The position numbers and the translations under genes were made by a program. From an uncultured Prevotella sp. (GTDB lineage Bacteria; Bacteroidota; Bacteroidia; Bacteroidales; Bacteroidaceae): DNA of 64,000 nucleotides. Position 1 is the stretch's first letter; each line of letters begins with the position of its first letter. The notes under the pieces were generated by a model. That model had not been told where the DNA came from. It saw nothing but the letters and a program-made list of their open reading frames with translations, and searched no databases. The stretch covers positions 24,110 through 88,109 of the forward strand of contig URQS01000002.1 of the NCBI GenBank assembly GCA_900550035.1, read 5' to 3'. This document shows positions 44,105 to 52,207 of the stretch, piece by piece.

Positions 44105-45127
44105 TTATCTCTGTACTCTACCGTTAGCATTACCAGCAGCAAGAGCCTCTACCTCGTCAACTGCAACAAGGTTGAAGTCGCCATTGATAGTGTGCTTCAG
44201 AGCCGAAGCAGCTACTGCAAACTCGAGAGCCTCGCCCTGTGTCGGCTTGGTGAGCAAGCCGTGGATAAGACCACCTGAGAATGAGTCGCCACCACCTACG
44301 CGGTCGATGATAGGCATGATGTCGTAACGACGGCTCTCGTAGAACTCCTCACCGTTGTAGATAAGAGCCTTCCATCCGTTGTGAGTAGCCGAGAAGCTCT
44401 CGCGCAATGTAGAAACTACGTACTTGAAACCGAACTCCTTCTGCATCTGCTCGAAAATCTTGTGATAACCGCTTGCGTCGGTCTGGCCACCCTCTACGTC
44501 AGCGTCGGGCTTGAAGCCGAGGCAGAGCTGTGCGTCCTCCTCGTTGCCGATGCAAACGTCAACATACTGCATCAATGGGCGCATTACAGAGATTGCTTTC
44601 TCAGAAGTCCAAAGCTTCTTGCGGAAGTTGAGGTCGACGCTCACTGTAACGCCATGACGCTTGGCAGCCTCGCAAGCGAGACGGGTCAGCTCGGCAGCCT
44701 TGTCGCTGATAGCTGGTGTGATGCCGCTCCAGTGGAACCACTGTGCGCCCTCCATGATAGCGTCGAAATCGAAATCCTCGGGATTAGCCTCGGCGATAGA
44801 AGAGTGTGCACGGTCGTAGATAACCTTCGACGGACGCATTGAAGCACCTGTCTCAGCATAGTAAAGACCTACGCGTTCGCCACCACGAGCGATGAAGCGT
44901 GTATCAACGCCATAACGACGCAATGCGTTGATGGCAATCTGTCCGATGTCGTGCTTAGGAAGTTTGCTCACAAAGTAAGCCTCATGTCCATAGTTGGCCA
45001 CACTTACAGCCACATTAGCCTCACCACCACCAGGGATGATACGGAACATTTCTGACTGGATGAAACGATCGTTGCCGTTAGGCGAAAGGCGGAGCATAAT
45101 CTCGCCAAGAGTAATAATTTTTGCCAT
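44105..45127 (-). CDS. kdgK: 2-keto-3-deoxygluconate kinase (PfkB family)
   Basis: 340 residues, cytoplasmic. It has a PfkB start, ITLGEIMLRLSPNGNDRF, and the first signature IIPGGGEANVAVSVANYG. The substrate-lid region YYAETGASMRPSKVIYDRAH is like KdgK. The second signature is DRVGGGDSFSGGLIHGL, with the catalytic Asp in GGGDSF. It phosphorylates KDG to KDPG, the substrate of the next gene. It lies 95 bases downstream of DUF4861 copy B. Confidence 0.93.
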   Translation of the reverse strand: MAKIITLGEIMLRLSPNGNDRFIQSEMFRIIPGGGEANVAVSVANYGHEAYFVSKLPKHDIGQIAINALRRYGVDTRFIARGGERVGLYYAETGASMRPSKVIYDRAHSSIAEANPEDFDFDAIMEGAQWFHWSGITPAISDKAAELTRLACEAAKRHGVTVSVDLNFRKKLWTSEKAISVMRPLMQYVDVCIGNEEDAQLCLGFKPDADVEGGQTDASGYHKIFEQMQKEFGFKYVVSTLRESFSATHNGWKALIYNGEEFYESRRYDIMPIIDRVGGGDSFSGGLIHGLLTKPTQGEALEFAVAASALKHTINGDFNLVAVDEVEALAAGNANGRVQR

Positions 45128-45222
45128 TGTTGTTATATATGTTAATATCTTTAGTTAATAAGTATACGAGTTTATAGAATAACCTACTGATATAAGAACT
45201 GATATATACACTCTATACTGTC

Positions 45223-46452
45223 TTATTTAACAGTTACGGCAGTCTGCAGAGGCTGCTTAAGGTTGTTGATAAAGTCTTCTATCTGCATGTACCACACACG
45301 CTGGTTGGGAGTTCCGCTCTTGCACCATGAGGCGCCGAAGTAGTAGGTGAACTGTTCGTTGTTCTTCACGCCACGCTTTACGCCGACGGCGTTGCCCACG
45401 ATGCCTGCCTTCTTGTGCCAAGGGTCGCGTACGAGCTGGGTGGCGTCGGCTCCGTTGGGGAAGAGTGCTGCCACATAAATCTCAAACTGATGGCGCTCGG
45501 CTGAATCTGTCGGGTCGGTATAGGCTACATAGTTGGGCGCGAGCTTCAGGTCGGATGCCTTCTCAGTGTGCACTACCACTCCACCGCAAACGTCCATCGG
45601 CTTCTTGAGTCCGTCGTACCAAACGGTCATCTTGTTGAAGAACGACCACTTGTCGAGGCTTATGATACGGTGTTCGGTCACGTTCTGACCGTCAATCTTC
45701 TCGGTATTATAAACAAGTTCGAGTGTGAAGCGCAGCGGACCATTGTCAAGCACGCGGTATTCCTTGAAACAATACGGCATTACGATGCTGTCGCCAAGCA
45801 TGATGGCAGGTGTACCGCATCCCAGGCTGGGACCTACGTTGTAGCAGTCGAGTCCGGTGCCGTGGTCTAGGTGGAGCGAAACAACCTGGTCGAGCGAGTC
45901 GGCCTCCTGCTTGCGTCCTTCCTTGCGCATCTGTGCCGAAAGACGATGGCCGTTGTATACAACAGCATAGCGCTTCTCTACATCGGGATAAGGAGTGCTC
46001 TTGAGCCACACGTCCATACCAAACGCTTTCTCGCCGGTGCGCTGCAATGCAGGACCGTAAGCTCTGTACGAGCAACGGTCGTTCTCCCATACGAAGTCGT
46101 CGACACGCCAAGGATACAGTTTTCCTTCAGCAAAGCTCTGTATAGGGGCGGGTGTGCCTGCCTTGACATAGAACTTGGCTGTGCCGCCAGGGATAACAGT
46201 AGTCTCGACAAGCAGCTTGTTGTCGTGTGTTATCTGGCATGCCTCTGGCAGTCCATAGGGGTTTAACACTCTCACGGGGCTGCCCTGGGCCACTCCGAGA
46301 GCCTTCCACACTTCGTTGGCATCGAACTCTGCCACCTCAAGTCGTTGCTCCTGTCCGCTGTTTTTCACGGTGAGCACAACATCGGCCATGCATTCAACCC
46401 CTTGAACCATTGCAAGGAGAAGCATGAACGCATACTTTATTTTCCGTATCAT
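45223..46452 (-). CDS. DUF4861 family secreted protein, paralogue B
   Basis: 409 residues with a signal peptide (YAFMLLLAMVQGVECMA). It is clearly homologous along its full length to the protein at 35837, with the same HLDHGTGLDCYNVGPSLGCG, DGQNVTEHRIISL and GNAVGVKRGVKNNEQFTYYF blocks. It is the first gene of the operon that continues with kdgK, eda, the permease, kduI and kduD. Being secreted and co-transcribed with uronate catabolism, it probably handles an extracytoplasmic uronide intermediate. The activity is not known to me. Confidence 0.8.
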   Translation of the reverse strand: MIRKIKYAFMLLLAMVQGVECMADVVLTVKNSGQEQRLEVAEFDANEVWKALGVAQGSPVRVLNPYGLPEACQITHDNKLLVETTVIPGGTAKFYVKAGTPAPIQSFAEGKLYPWRVDDFVWENDRCSYRAYGPALQRTGEKAFGMDVWLKSTPYPDVEKRYAVVYNGHRLSAQMRKEGRKQEADSLDQVVSLHLDHGTGLDCYNVGPSLGCGTPAIMLGDSIVMPYCFKEYRVLDNGPLRFTLELVYNTEKIDGQNVTEHRIISLDKWSFFNKMTVWYDGLKKPMDVCGGVVVHTEKASDLKLAPNYVAYTDPTDSAERHQFEIYVAALFPNGADATQLVRDPWHKKAGIVGNAVGVKRGVKNNEQFTYYFGASWCKSGTPNQRVWYMQIEDFINNLKQPLQTAVTVK

Positions 46453-46641
46453 TTTCTATATATTAATATGTAATAGATATCATCTAAACGTAACAAAATT
46501 GATTATTTTCATTTGATATAAGCTTGATAGCGCCTTCAAATATACTAATAATTATTCTATTTAAGAATATTGTATTTTAGTTTTCCGTTAGATTTAATAA
46601 CTGTTATACATTTATTGTTTATAATAGTACGTCTCAGTTTA

Positions 46642-46649
46642 CAAAATTA
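46642..46649 (-). promoter_or_regulatory. Candidate -7 element for the uronate operon
   Basis: On the minus strand TAATTTTG matches TAnnTTTG. It lies about 190 bases before the DUF4861-B start, beyond the terminator-like hairpin. No -33 box at standard spacing was found. Confidence 0.4.
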
Positions 46650-46711
46650 CGGCAAACCAATTATTTTCGGGTATAAAAACGTACAAACGACATACGAATT
46701 TCGTACACAGG

Positions 46712-46754
46712 TATAAAAAAAAAGAGATTGCCCCATATCACATGGAGCAATCCC
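46712..46754 (-). terminator. Terminator hairpin in the long gap before DUF4861-B
   Basis: On the minus strand GATTGCTCCAT pairs with ATGGGGCAATC (one G-T pair), followed by a run of T. There is no gene directly upstream; the sulfatase stop is about 420 bases away. Confidence 0.82.
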
Positions 46755-46881
46755 GAAAAAGGAGTTTTCTAACATCAACTTTTAACTTAGGGCGTTATAC
46801 ACATTTACCGTAAGCCCTAAATATAAACTAATTATAAATAAACCATTTAATACAAAAAATCCCTATTTTCCATTTACATGC

Positions 46882-46922
46882 GAAATATCACTATTTCTAA
46901 AAATGAAATATCACTATTTCTA
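46882..46922. repeat. 18-bp direct repeat
   Basis: GAAATATCACTATTTCTA occurs at 46882-46899 and 46905-46922. Each copy contains GAAATA..TATTTC, an internal inverted repeat that could be an operator for a dimeric regulator. Confidence 0.7.
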
Positions 46923-47090
46923 TCTATATTACTAATCTAAATCCTGCAGCCCTTGACTACTGCCAACGGCAGCAGACACTTCCCAAGTGGCTTGGGAAGA
47001 TAAAGGGGTGTACATTAAGAATTGTCTGCTTGTTTGACTTTTAGTTTTTAATAAATTTGATATAAATGTGTGTGCTATTGAATTATGATG

Positions 47091-47098
47091 CAAAGGTA
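47091..47098 (-). promoter_or_regulatory. Candidate -7 element downstream of the sulfatase
   Basis: TACCTTTG on the minus strand, the same octamer as in the tRNA-Lys promoter. A -33 TTTG at the right spacing is lacking. Confidence 0.4.
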
Positions 47099-47106
47099 GC
47101 AGGAAA

Positions 47107-47143
47107 ACACCAATCGGACGGTACATTTTTGTCCGAAAGGTGT
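47107..47143 (-). terminator. Terminator-like hairpin after the sulfatase
   Basis: On the minus strand ACACC-TT-TCGGAC pairs with GTCCGA-TT-GGTGT, followed by TTTTCC. It lies 31 bases past the sulfatase stop. Confidence 0.65.
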
Positions 47144-47174
47144 ATCTACCTGTTCACTTTTGGGCTTTTAACAC

Positions 47175-48731
47175 TTATTTGAGCGCTACTTTAGCCAAAA
47201 TGCCTTCTGTAGCCCATGGGTCTTCGATTTCTTTTAGAATCTGACCCATTCGCTTGGTGAGCTGTTTAATCAGTTTGCGATTCTCAGGCTTGTTGGCAAT
47301 ATTGTTGAGCTGATAAGGATCGTTCTGGTCGTCGAAGAGCAGAATCTCCTTACGCTTGTAGTCGCGTGTGATGTATATTGCCATTGTGTAGCGGTGGGTC
47401 TTGAGTCCGCGTGCTGCCGGGAAATAGTTGACAACGAGTCCGTCCTTATCCTTGTCGCCGTCCATATTCTGTATGTACAGAGCTGCATCGGGACGCTCAA
47501 CGGTCTTAGACGCAGGGTCGAGGAAGAGGCTTGAATAGTCGACACCCTGAGTTACCGACGGAATCTGGTCGTGCAGACCTACAAGACCGAGCATTGTAGG
47601 CATGATGTCGGGCGACGAAAGCAGCAGATTGTCGGTACGCGGAGTGAGATGGCCCTTATATCTTATTAAGAATGGAACGTTCATCGACTCTGAATACGGC
47701 GAGTTCTTAGGGTCGTCGGTGTTCTGCGAGCACATCGTCTCGCCGTGGTCGGATGTGAACACAACGATTGTATTGTCGTCAAGACCTGCCTCACGCAGTG
47801 CATCGAGAATCATGCCGAAGGCGCGGTCAACGCCCGTAACCGATGCGAAATAATAGCGAACAGACTCTGCCTTGCGCATTTCGCGGTTCGCATTCTTACG
47901 AACGAGGAGCTGGTCGAGCGGCTGCTTGGCATACAGATTATAATCTTCTTCCATACAGTCGGTGAGCGAACGATACGGGCTGTGAGGCGGGTTCATGCCC
48001 ACCATGAGGAAGAACGGCTTGTTGGAGTCGCGCTCGCCGTTACGGTTGAGAATGTAGCTTACGGCATGCTTTGCCTCATATATAGGCGACCATTCGTGCG
48101 GATCGTGACGATTGCCGTTGTTGTCCCAGTAGTGCGGGTTCTTGTGCTCGTCGAATGTGCCGTACGAGAGCCAATAGTTGAATCCGTGACGCTGTTGCGG
48201 CTCGGTGTAGGCATCCCATACGGGGCGCTGTGTCTCTACGTATTCGCCGGGATTCTGTGGCGAGTTCTTGGTTGGGAACTGCACGTGCAGCTTGCCGATG
48301 TATCCGCAGTCGTAGCCCGCCTGGCTCATCACGTCGCTCCAGCTTACGGGGTCGGTGAGCCAAGAAGAGATAGGACGGCTTGAGTTGCAGTTGAGAGGAA
48401 CACCACTCTTATTAGGATACATACCAGTAAGCAGCGAGCCACGATGGGGGCTGCTCAACGGACAGTTGCTCTGTGCCGATGTGAGCACTACCGATTCACG
48501 AGCGAAGCGGTTGATATTGGGGGTATGCACGGGGTCGTTCTGCGAGTTGATGGATCCCTCAAAGCCTGGTTGGCCCCAGAACTCCATGGCGTAATTGCGC
48601 ATCTGGTCGGGGAATACATACACCACATTAGGACGCTGCTGTGCGGCAGCTGTTGTAGCAAACACCGAAAGTATAGGTGTTGCAACGTTCTTTAGCATAG
48701 ACAGCTTGCTAAAAAAGCTTGAATTAGACAT
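47175..48731 (-). CDS. S1-family sulfatase, Ser-type
   Basis: 518 residues with a signal peptide (ILSVFATTAAAQ). It has a type I sulfatase fold. Metal ligands start at VVYVFPDQMR. The formylglycine motif is in NCPLSSPHRGSLLTGMYP, where the modified residue is Ser (S-S-P-H-R) followed by GSLLTG, the Ser-type motif matured by an anSME radical-SAM enzyme. The second signature is GYDCGYIGKLH. The later metal site is TIVVFTSDHGETM, and NPPHSPY carries further ligands. It should remove sulfate esters from an acidic glycan in the periplasm, consistent with the PL8 and GH88 genes. No maturase gene is in this window. The position specificity cannot be read. Confidence 0.93.
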   Translation of the reverse strand: MSNSSFFSKLSMLKNVATPILSVFATTAAAQQRPNVVYVFPDQMRNYAMEFWGQPGFEGSINSQNDPVHTPNINRFARESVVLTSAQSNCPLSSPHRGSLLTGMYPNKSGVPLNCNSSRPISSWLTDPVSWSDVMSQAGYDCGYIGKLHVQFPTKNSPQNPGEYVETQRPVWDAYTEPQQRHGFNYWLSYGTFDEHKNPHYWDNNGNRHDPHEWSPIYEAKHAVSYILNRNGERDSNKPFFLMVGMNPPHSPYRSLTDCMEEDYNLYAKQPLDQLLVRKNANREMRKAESVRYYFASVTGVDRAFGMILDALREAGLDDNTIVVFTSDHGETMCSQNTDDPKNSPYSESMNVPFLIRYKGHLTPRTDNLLLSSPDIMPTMLGLVGLHDQIPSVTQGVDYSSLFLDPASKTVERPDAALYIQNMDGDKDKDGLVVNYFPAARGLKTHRYTMAIYITRDYKRKEILLFDDQNDPYQLNNIANKPENRKLIKQLTKRMGQILKEIEDPWATEGILAKVALK

Positions 48732-48801
48732 ATATATTATTGTTTTTAGGTTTTACTATAGAGATATAAAGATTCCGTGCAAAAGGTTATTCATCACGTT
48801 A

Positions 48802-48829
48802 CAAAGTTATGAAATCATTGTGGAACAAA
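48802..48829 (-). promoter_or_regulatory. Candidate sulfatase promoter
   Basis: On the minus strand TTTG (48829-48826) and TAACTTTG (48809-48802) are 16 bases apart, slightly short of the usual 19-21. About 70 bases before the start codon. Confidence 0.45.
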
Positions 48830-48957
48830 CGTATATTTTAGTACAGAATCTTTATTATTTAGTACCTATTTGCATGGTTTTTAGACATTTTTTGCAGTTG
48901 ACATCCAAAAACAAACGTTATTAAAGCTGTATGCGTGCTGTTAAAAAAACTTGATTG

Positions 48958-48989
48958 TTTGCACGTTGCGCCATAAAGTAGTAATTTTG
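48958..48989 (+). promoter_or_regulatory. Promoter of the small lipoprotein gene
   Basis: TTTG at 48958-48961, a 20-base spacer and TAATTTTG at 48982-48989. It ends 7 bases before the ATG, so the transcript is nearly leaderless. Confidence 0.7.
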
Positions 48990-48996
48990 CAACGCA

Positions 48997-49401
48997 ATGA
49001 AATACATATTATTAACGATCATCACGCTGATGCTGTTCACGGCGTGCGCCAAGACCGACGACGAGAAGGCTCAGGACCTGCTCGCCCAGATAGACCTGCT
49101 CTATGCCAAAGGTAAGTACAAGGAGACTCTCGACTCAATAACCGTACTGCGCGACCGCTTCCCTATGGCACTCGAGTCAAGACGCAAGGCGCTTGCTATA
49201 TGGCAGAAAGCATCGCTCGCTATGGCACAGAAAGACGTAGCCAACACCGACATACGCCTGCAGGAAGTGACACAACAGATAGAGGAAACCACCGACCGAC
49301 TGGCACGCAACATGCTGCTTGTAAAGCGCGACTCGCTGCAGGCACGATATGAGGCAATGTGCGGCGTAGTGAGAATGATACACGCAAGGCAGAAACAATA
49401 G
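48997..49401 (+). CDS. Small lipoprotein with coiled-coil region
   Basis: 134 residues. The lipoprotein signal is TLMLFTAC, giving Cys17. The rest is helical and charged, with a TPR-like stretch (AQDLLAQIDLLYAKGKYKET) and a coiled coil near residues 85-115 (LQEVTQQIEETTDRLARNM). No family was recognised. It lies 62 bases before the DUF1599 gene, which has its own promoter. Confidence 0.75.
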   Translation: MKYILLTIITLMLFTACAKTDDEKAQDLLAQIDLLYAKGKYKETLDSITVLRDRFPMALESRRKALAIWQKASLAMAQKDVANTDIRLQEVTQQIEETTDRLARNMLLVKRDSLQARYEAMCGVVRMIHARQKQ

Positions 49402-49413
49402 CAAGGGATAAAC

Positions 49414-49444
49414 TTGTTTATTTGACAAGTTTTTTGTATTTTTG
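49414..49444 (+). promoter_or_regulatory. Promoter of the DUF1599-DoxX-tpiA genes
   Basis: TTG at 49414-49416, a 20-base spacer and TATTTTTG at 49437-49444. 19 bases before the ATG. Confidence 0.55.
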
Positions 49445-49463
49445 TGCCGACTTATTAACAGAC

Positions 49464-50006
49464 ATGACAAAGACAGAAGAACAATTCAGAAGCGTGATGC
49501 AGGAGTGCCGGACGTTATTCGGCAAGAAACTGCACGACTATGGGGCATCGTGGCGCATATTGCGCCCGTCGTCGCTTACCGACCAGCTCTTCATCAAGGC
49601 CAAGCGCATACGCTCAATCGAAATCACCGGCACTACGCTTGTAGGCGAAGGTATACGCCCTGAGTTTATCGCTTTGATAAACTATGGCATCATCGGACTT
49701 ATACAGCTCAAGAACGGATTCACAGACACAGTGGACACCACGCCCGACGAGGCGATGGCAATGTACGACGAGTACGCACAGGAGTGTCTGGAACTGATGT
49801 TGCGCAAGAACCACGACTACGCCGAGGCTTGGCGCGACATGCGTGTGAGCAGCTATACCGACTTTATTCTGACTAAAATACAACGCATCAAGGAGATAGA
49901 GAACATCAACGGCAACACTCTCGTATCAGAAGGCATCGATGCCAACTATATGGACATCATCAACTATGCCTGCTTCGGAGCTATAAAAACTGTGGAGAAC
50001 GAATAA
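49464..50006 (+). CDS. DUF1599 (nucleotide-modification-associated domain 1) protein
   Basis: 180 residues from the ATG at 49464 (MTKTEEQFRSVMQECRTLFG). The frame is open from 49359 but the longer start overlaps the previous gene. It contains two similar halves: CRTLFGKKLHDYGASWRILR with KRIRSIE and EGIRPEFIALINYGIIG, then CLELMLRKNHDYAEAWRDMR with QRIKEIE and EGIDANYMDIINYACFG. The HDYxxAW motif and acidic residues are kept in both. It is cytoplasmic, and the family is linked by homology to nucleotide modification. The real function here is unknown. Confidence 0.85.
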   Translation: MTKTEEQFRSVMQECRTLFGKKLHDYGASWRILRPSSLTDQLFIKAKRIRSIEITGTTLVGEGIRPEFIALINYGIIGLIQLKNGFTDTVDTTPDEAMAMYDEYAQECLELMLRKNHDYAEAWRDMRVSSYTDFILTKIQRIKEIENINGNTLVSEGIDANYMDIINYACFGAIKTVENE

Positions 50007-50054
50007 ACCCACACGCTGCCAACATATAACAGCAGAAATAAATCATCAACAAAA

Positions 50055-52133
50055 ATGTCCAAACTCAGAATACTCGCTGTAAACCTGTGCCGACTGGTAC
50101 TTGGCCTGACATTCATACTTTCGGGATATGTCAAGGCTATCGACCCGCTTGGCACACAATACAAACTGAAGGACTATGCAGCCGCATTGCATCTGGCGGA
50201 GTACATACCCGACTGGCTCACGCTCACGGGAGCGATAACATTGGCTATGACGGAGTTTGCATTGGGCATATTCATGCTGTTTGCGATACGCCGCCGACTT
50301 GTGTCAAAGCTCACGACGGCAATGATGGTGGTGATGACACTCATCACGGTGTGGATATTCATTGCAAACCCAGTGAAGGACTGCGGATGCTTCGGTGACG
50401 CAATAAAACTGACCAACGGCGAGACTCTGCTCAAGAACATTGTGCTGCTGGCAGCAGCAATAATAACGATGTTGCGCCCGATGGACATGGGCAGACTCAT
50501 ATCGAAGTCGAACCAATGGATTGTGACCAACTACTCGCTGATATACATCGTGTGCACAAGCATATACTGCCTGTATGCCCTACCGACGTTCGACTTCCGT
50601 CCGTATCACATAGGAGCCAACATCAAGAAGGGCATGGAGATACCCGAAGGGGCAGAACAGCCGGAGTTTGAGACTACATTCATACTGAAAAAGAACGGAC
50701 AGACACGCGAATTCACGCTCGACAACTATCCTGACTCTACTTGGGAGTTTGTCGACTCGAAGACCATTCAGACACGACAAGGCTATGAGCCACCAATACA
50801 CGACTTCAGCCTGACGGACACGGAAACCGGCGAAGACATCACCGAGAATGTGCTCAACCATAAGGGCTACACTTTCTTGCTCATATCACGTTCGCTGGCA
50901 TACGCCGATGACAGCAATTTCGGCAACATCGACCAGATATACGAGTATGCAACCGAATACAATATACCGTTCTACTGCATAACGGCATCTACCGACAAAG
51001 ACATCAACCGATGGCGCGACATGACAGGAGCAGAATACCCGTTCTGCACAGCCGACGAGACAACACTCAAGACCATAATACGTAGCAACCCCGGACTGCT
51101 GCTCCTTAAGGATGCAACCATCATAGGCAAGTGGAGCCACAACCAATTGCCAAACACCGAAGAACTGACAGCAAGCCCCGACAAGCTGCCTATAGGACAA
51201 CAGACAGACGACGGAGTGACCGGCAAACTGATTAAGGTGCTGCTGACATTCCTGCTGCCTCTGACTGTGCTGACCATTGCCGACCGCATATGGGCATGGT
51301 CGAAGTGGGTGCGCAACAAAGAAAAGAAAGAATCGGACAAAATATTTCAAATCTTTAAAAACAAAAGGAAAATGAGAAAGAAAATTGTAGCAGGTAACTG
51401 GAAAATGAACCTCAACCTGCAGGATGGCGTTGCTCTCGCTAAGGAAATCAACGAGGCACTTGTAGCTGACAAACCAAACTGTGAAGTTATCATCTGCACT
51501 CCGTTCATCCACCTCGCTTCTGTAGCTCAGGTGCTCGACCAGAACGTAGTAGCTCTCGGTGCTGAGAACTGCGCTGACAAGGCTAAGGGTGCTTACACTG
51601 GCGAAGTTTCAGCTGAGATGGTTAAGAGCACTGGTGCTCAGTACGTAATCCTCGGCCACTCAGAGCGTCGTCAGTACTACGGCGAGACTGCTGAGATTCT
51701 GAAGGAGAAGGTAGACCTCGCACTTGCTAACGGTCTGAAGATTCTCTTCTGCTGCGGCGAGACTCTTGAGGAGCGTCAGGCAGAGAAGCAGAACGAGGTA
51801 GTAAAGGCAGAACTCGAAGGCTCAGTATTCCACCTCGACGCAGAGGCTTGGAAGAACATCGTTATCGCTTACGAGCCAATCTGGGCTATCGGTACTGGCA
51901 TGACTGCTACTTCTGACCAGGCTGAGGAGATGCTTGCTTACATCCGCTCAATCGTTGCCGAGAAGTACGGCCAGGAGGCTGCTGAGGAGACTTCTATCCT
52001 CTACGGTGGAAGCTGCAAGGCAAGCAACGCTCCCGAGCTCTTCTCTAAGCCTAACATCGACGGTGGCCTCATCGGTGGCGCTTCATTGAAGTGCGCTGAC
52101 TTCAAGGGCATCATCGACGCTTGGAAGAAGTAA
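50055..52133 (+). CDS. DoxX/MauE-like membrane redox protein fused in frame to triosephosphate isomerase
   Basis: A single 692-codon frame. Residues 1-160 are four membrane helices of the DoxX/MauE type (LVLGLTFILSGYVKAIDPLG) with the redox-like motif KDCGCFGD near residue 110. Residues about 230-390 are a thioredoxin-like domain (YTFLLISRSLAYADD), and another membrane helix lies at about 395-415 (LIKVLLTFLLPLTVLTIAD). From residue 440 the sequence is complete triosephosphate isomerase. No stop codon separates the two: KIFQIFKNKRK leads straight to MRKKIVAGNWKMN. In related genomes I expect two genes. Either a fusion protein is made or TpiA is started internally at 51372, where AAAAGGAAA precedes the ATG. 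Confidence 0.85.
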   Translation: MSKLRILAVNLCRLVLGLTFILSGYVKAIDPLGTQYKLKDYAAALHLAEYIPDWLTLTGAITLAMTEFALGIFMLFAIRRRLVSKLTTAMMVVMTLITVWIFIANPVKDCGCFGDAIKLTNGETLLKNIVLLAAAIITMLRPMDMGRLISKSNQWIVTNYSLIYIVCTSIYCLYALPTFDFRPYHIGANIKKGMEIPEGAEQPEFETTFILKKNGQTREFTLDNYPDSTWEFVDSKTIQTRQGYEPPIHDFSLTDTETGEDITENVLNHKGYTFLLISRSLAYADDSNFGNIDQIYEYATEYNIPFYCITASTDKDINRWRDMTGAEYPFCTADETTLKTIIRSNPGLLLLKDATIIGKWSHNQLPNTEELTASPDKLPIGQQTDDGVTGKLIKVLLTFLLPLTVLTIADRIWAWSKWVRNKEKKESDKIFQIFKNKRKMRKKIVAGNWKMNLNLQDGVALAKEINEALVADKPNCEVIICTPFIHLASVAQVLDQNVVALGAENCADKAKGAYTGEVSAEMVKSTGAQYVILGHSERRQYYGETAEILKEKVDLALANGLKILFCCGETLEERQAEKQNEVVKAELEGSVFHLDAEAWKNIVIAYEPIWAIGTGMTATSDQAEEMLAYIRSIVAEKYGQEAAEETSILYGGSCKASNAPELFSKPNIDGGLIGGASLKCADFKGIIDAWKK
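51372..52133 (+). CDS. tpiA: Triosephosphate isomerase (internal start of the fused frame)
   Basis: 253 residues if started at the ATG at 51372, the normal TpiA length. The substrate-binding Asn and Lys are in VAGNWKMN (N9, K11), the catalytic His in YVILGHSERRQYYG, the catalytic Glu in IVIAYEPIWAIGTG, and the phosphate-loop region in SILYGGSCKASNAPE and DGGLIGGASL. It interconverts dihydroxyacetone phosphate and glyceraldehyde-3-phosphate in the cytoplasm. Codon use changes sharply at this point to the biased set of a highly expressed gene, and this start is preceded by a purine-rich stretch. Both facts favour separate internal initiation. Confidence 0.93.
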   Translation: MRKKIVAGNWKMNLNLQDGVALAKEINEALVADKPNCEVIICTPFIHLASVAQVLDQNVVALGAENCADKAKGAYTGEVSAEMVKSTGAQYVILGHSERRQYYGETAEILKEKVDLALANGLKILFCCGETLEERQAEKQNEVVKAELEGSVFHLDAEAWKNIVIAYEPIWAIGTGMTATSDQAEEMLAYIRSIVAEKYGQEAAEETSILYGGSCKASNAPELFSKPNIDGGLIGGASLKCADFKGIIDAWKK

Positions 52134-52161
52134 TCAGGACTCAACAAGACTAATTCAAAAC

Positions 52162-52193
52162 AGTGGAGCTGCCGCAATTGCCGGCGGCTCCAC
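52162..52193 (+). terminator. GC-rich hairpin after tpiA
   Basis: GTGGAGC-GCCG type stem around AATT (GTGGAGCTGCCGC/GCCGGCGGCTCCAC, with one mismatch). It has no T run, so termination may be partial. Confidence 0.5.
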
Positions 52194-52207
52194 ATTATAA
52201 TATATAT

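Larger units (their letters stand above)
46712..47086 (-). ncRNA. Candidate small RNA or leader transcript
   Basis: A -7 element (TACCTTTG, 47098-47091 on the minus strand) lies just after the sulfatase terminator and about 340-375 bases before a strong terminator. No credible gene lies between. The span includes the hairpin CTTCCCAAG/CTTGGGAAG at 46979-46999 and an 18-bp direct repeat at 46882-46899 and 46905-46922. Because the -33 box is not clear, this remains a prediction. Confidence 0.35.

Noticed and set aside
44005..44142. N-terminal extension of the KDPG aldolase
   Set aside because: It translates a REP-like palindrome; the internal ATG at 44004 gives the normal family start.
46932..47126. 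Small gene of 64 codons downstream of the sulfatase
   Set aside because: It crosses the candidate promoter and terminator-like hairpin and has no protein-like features.
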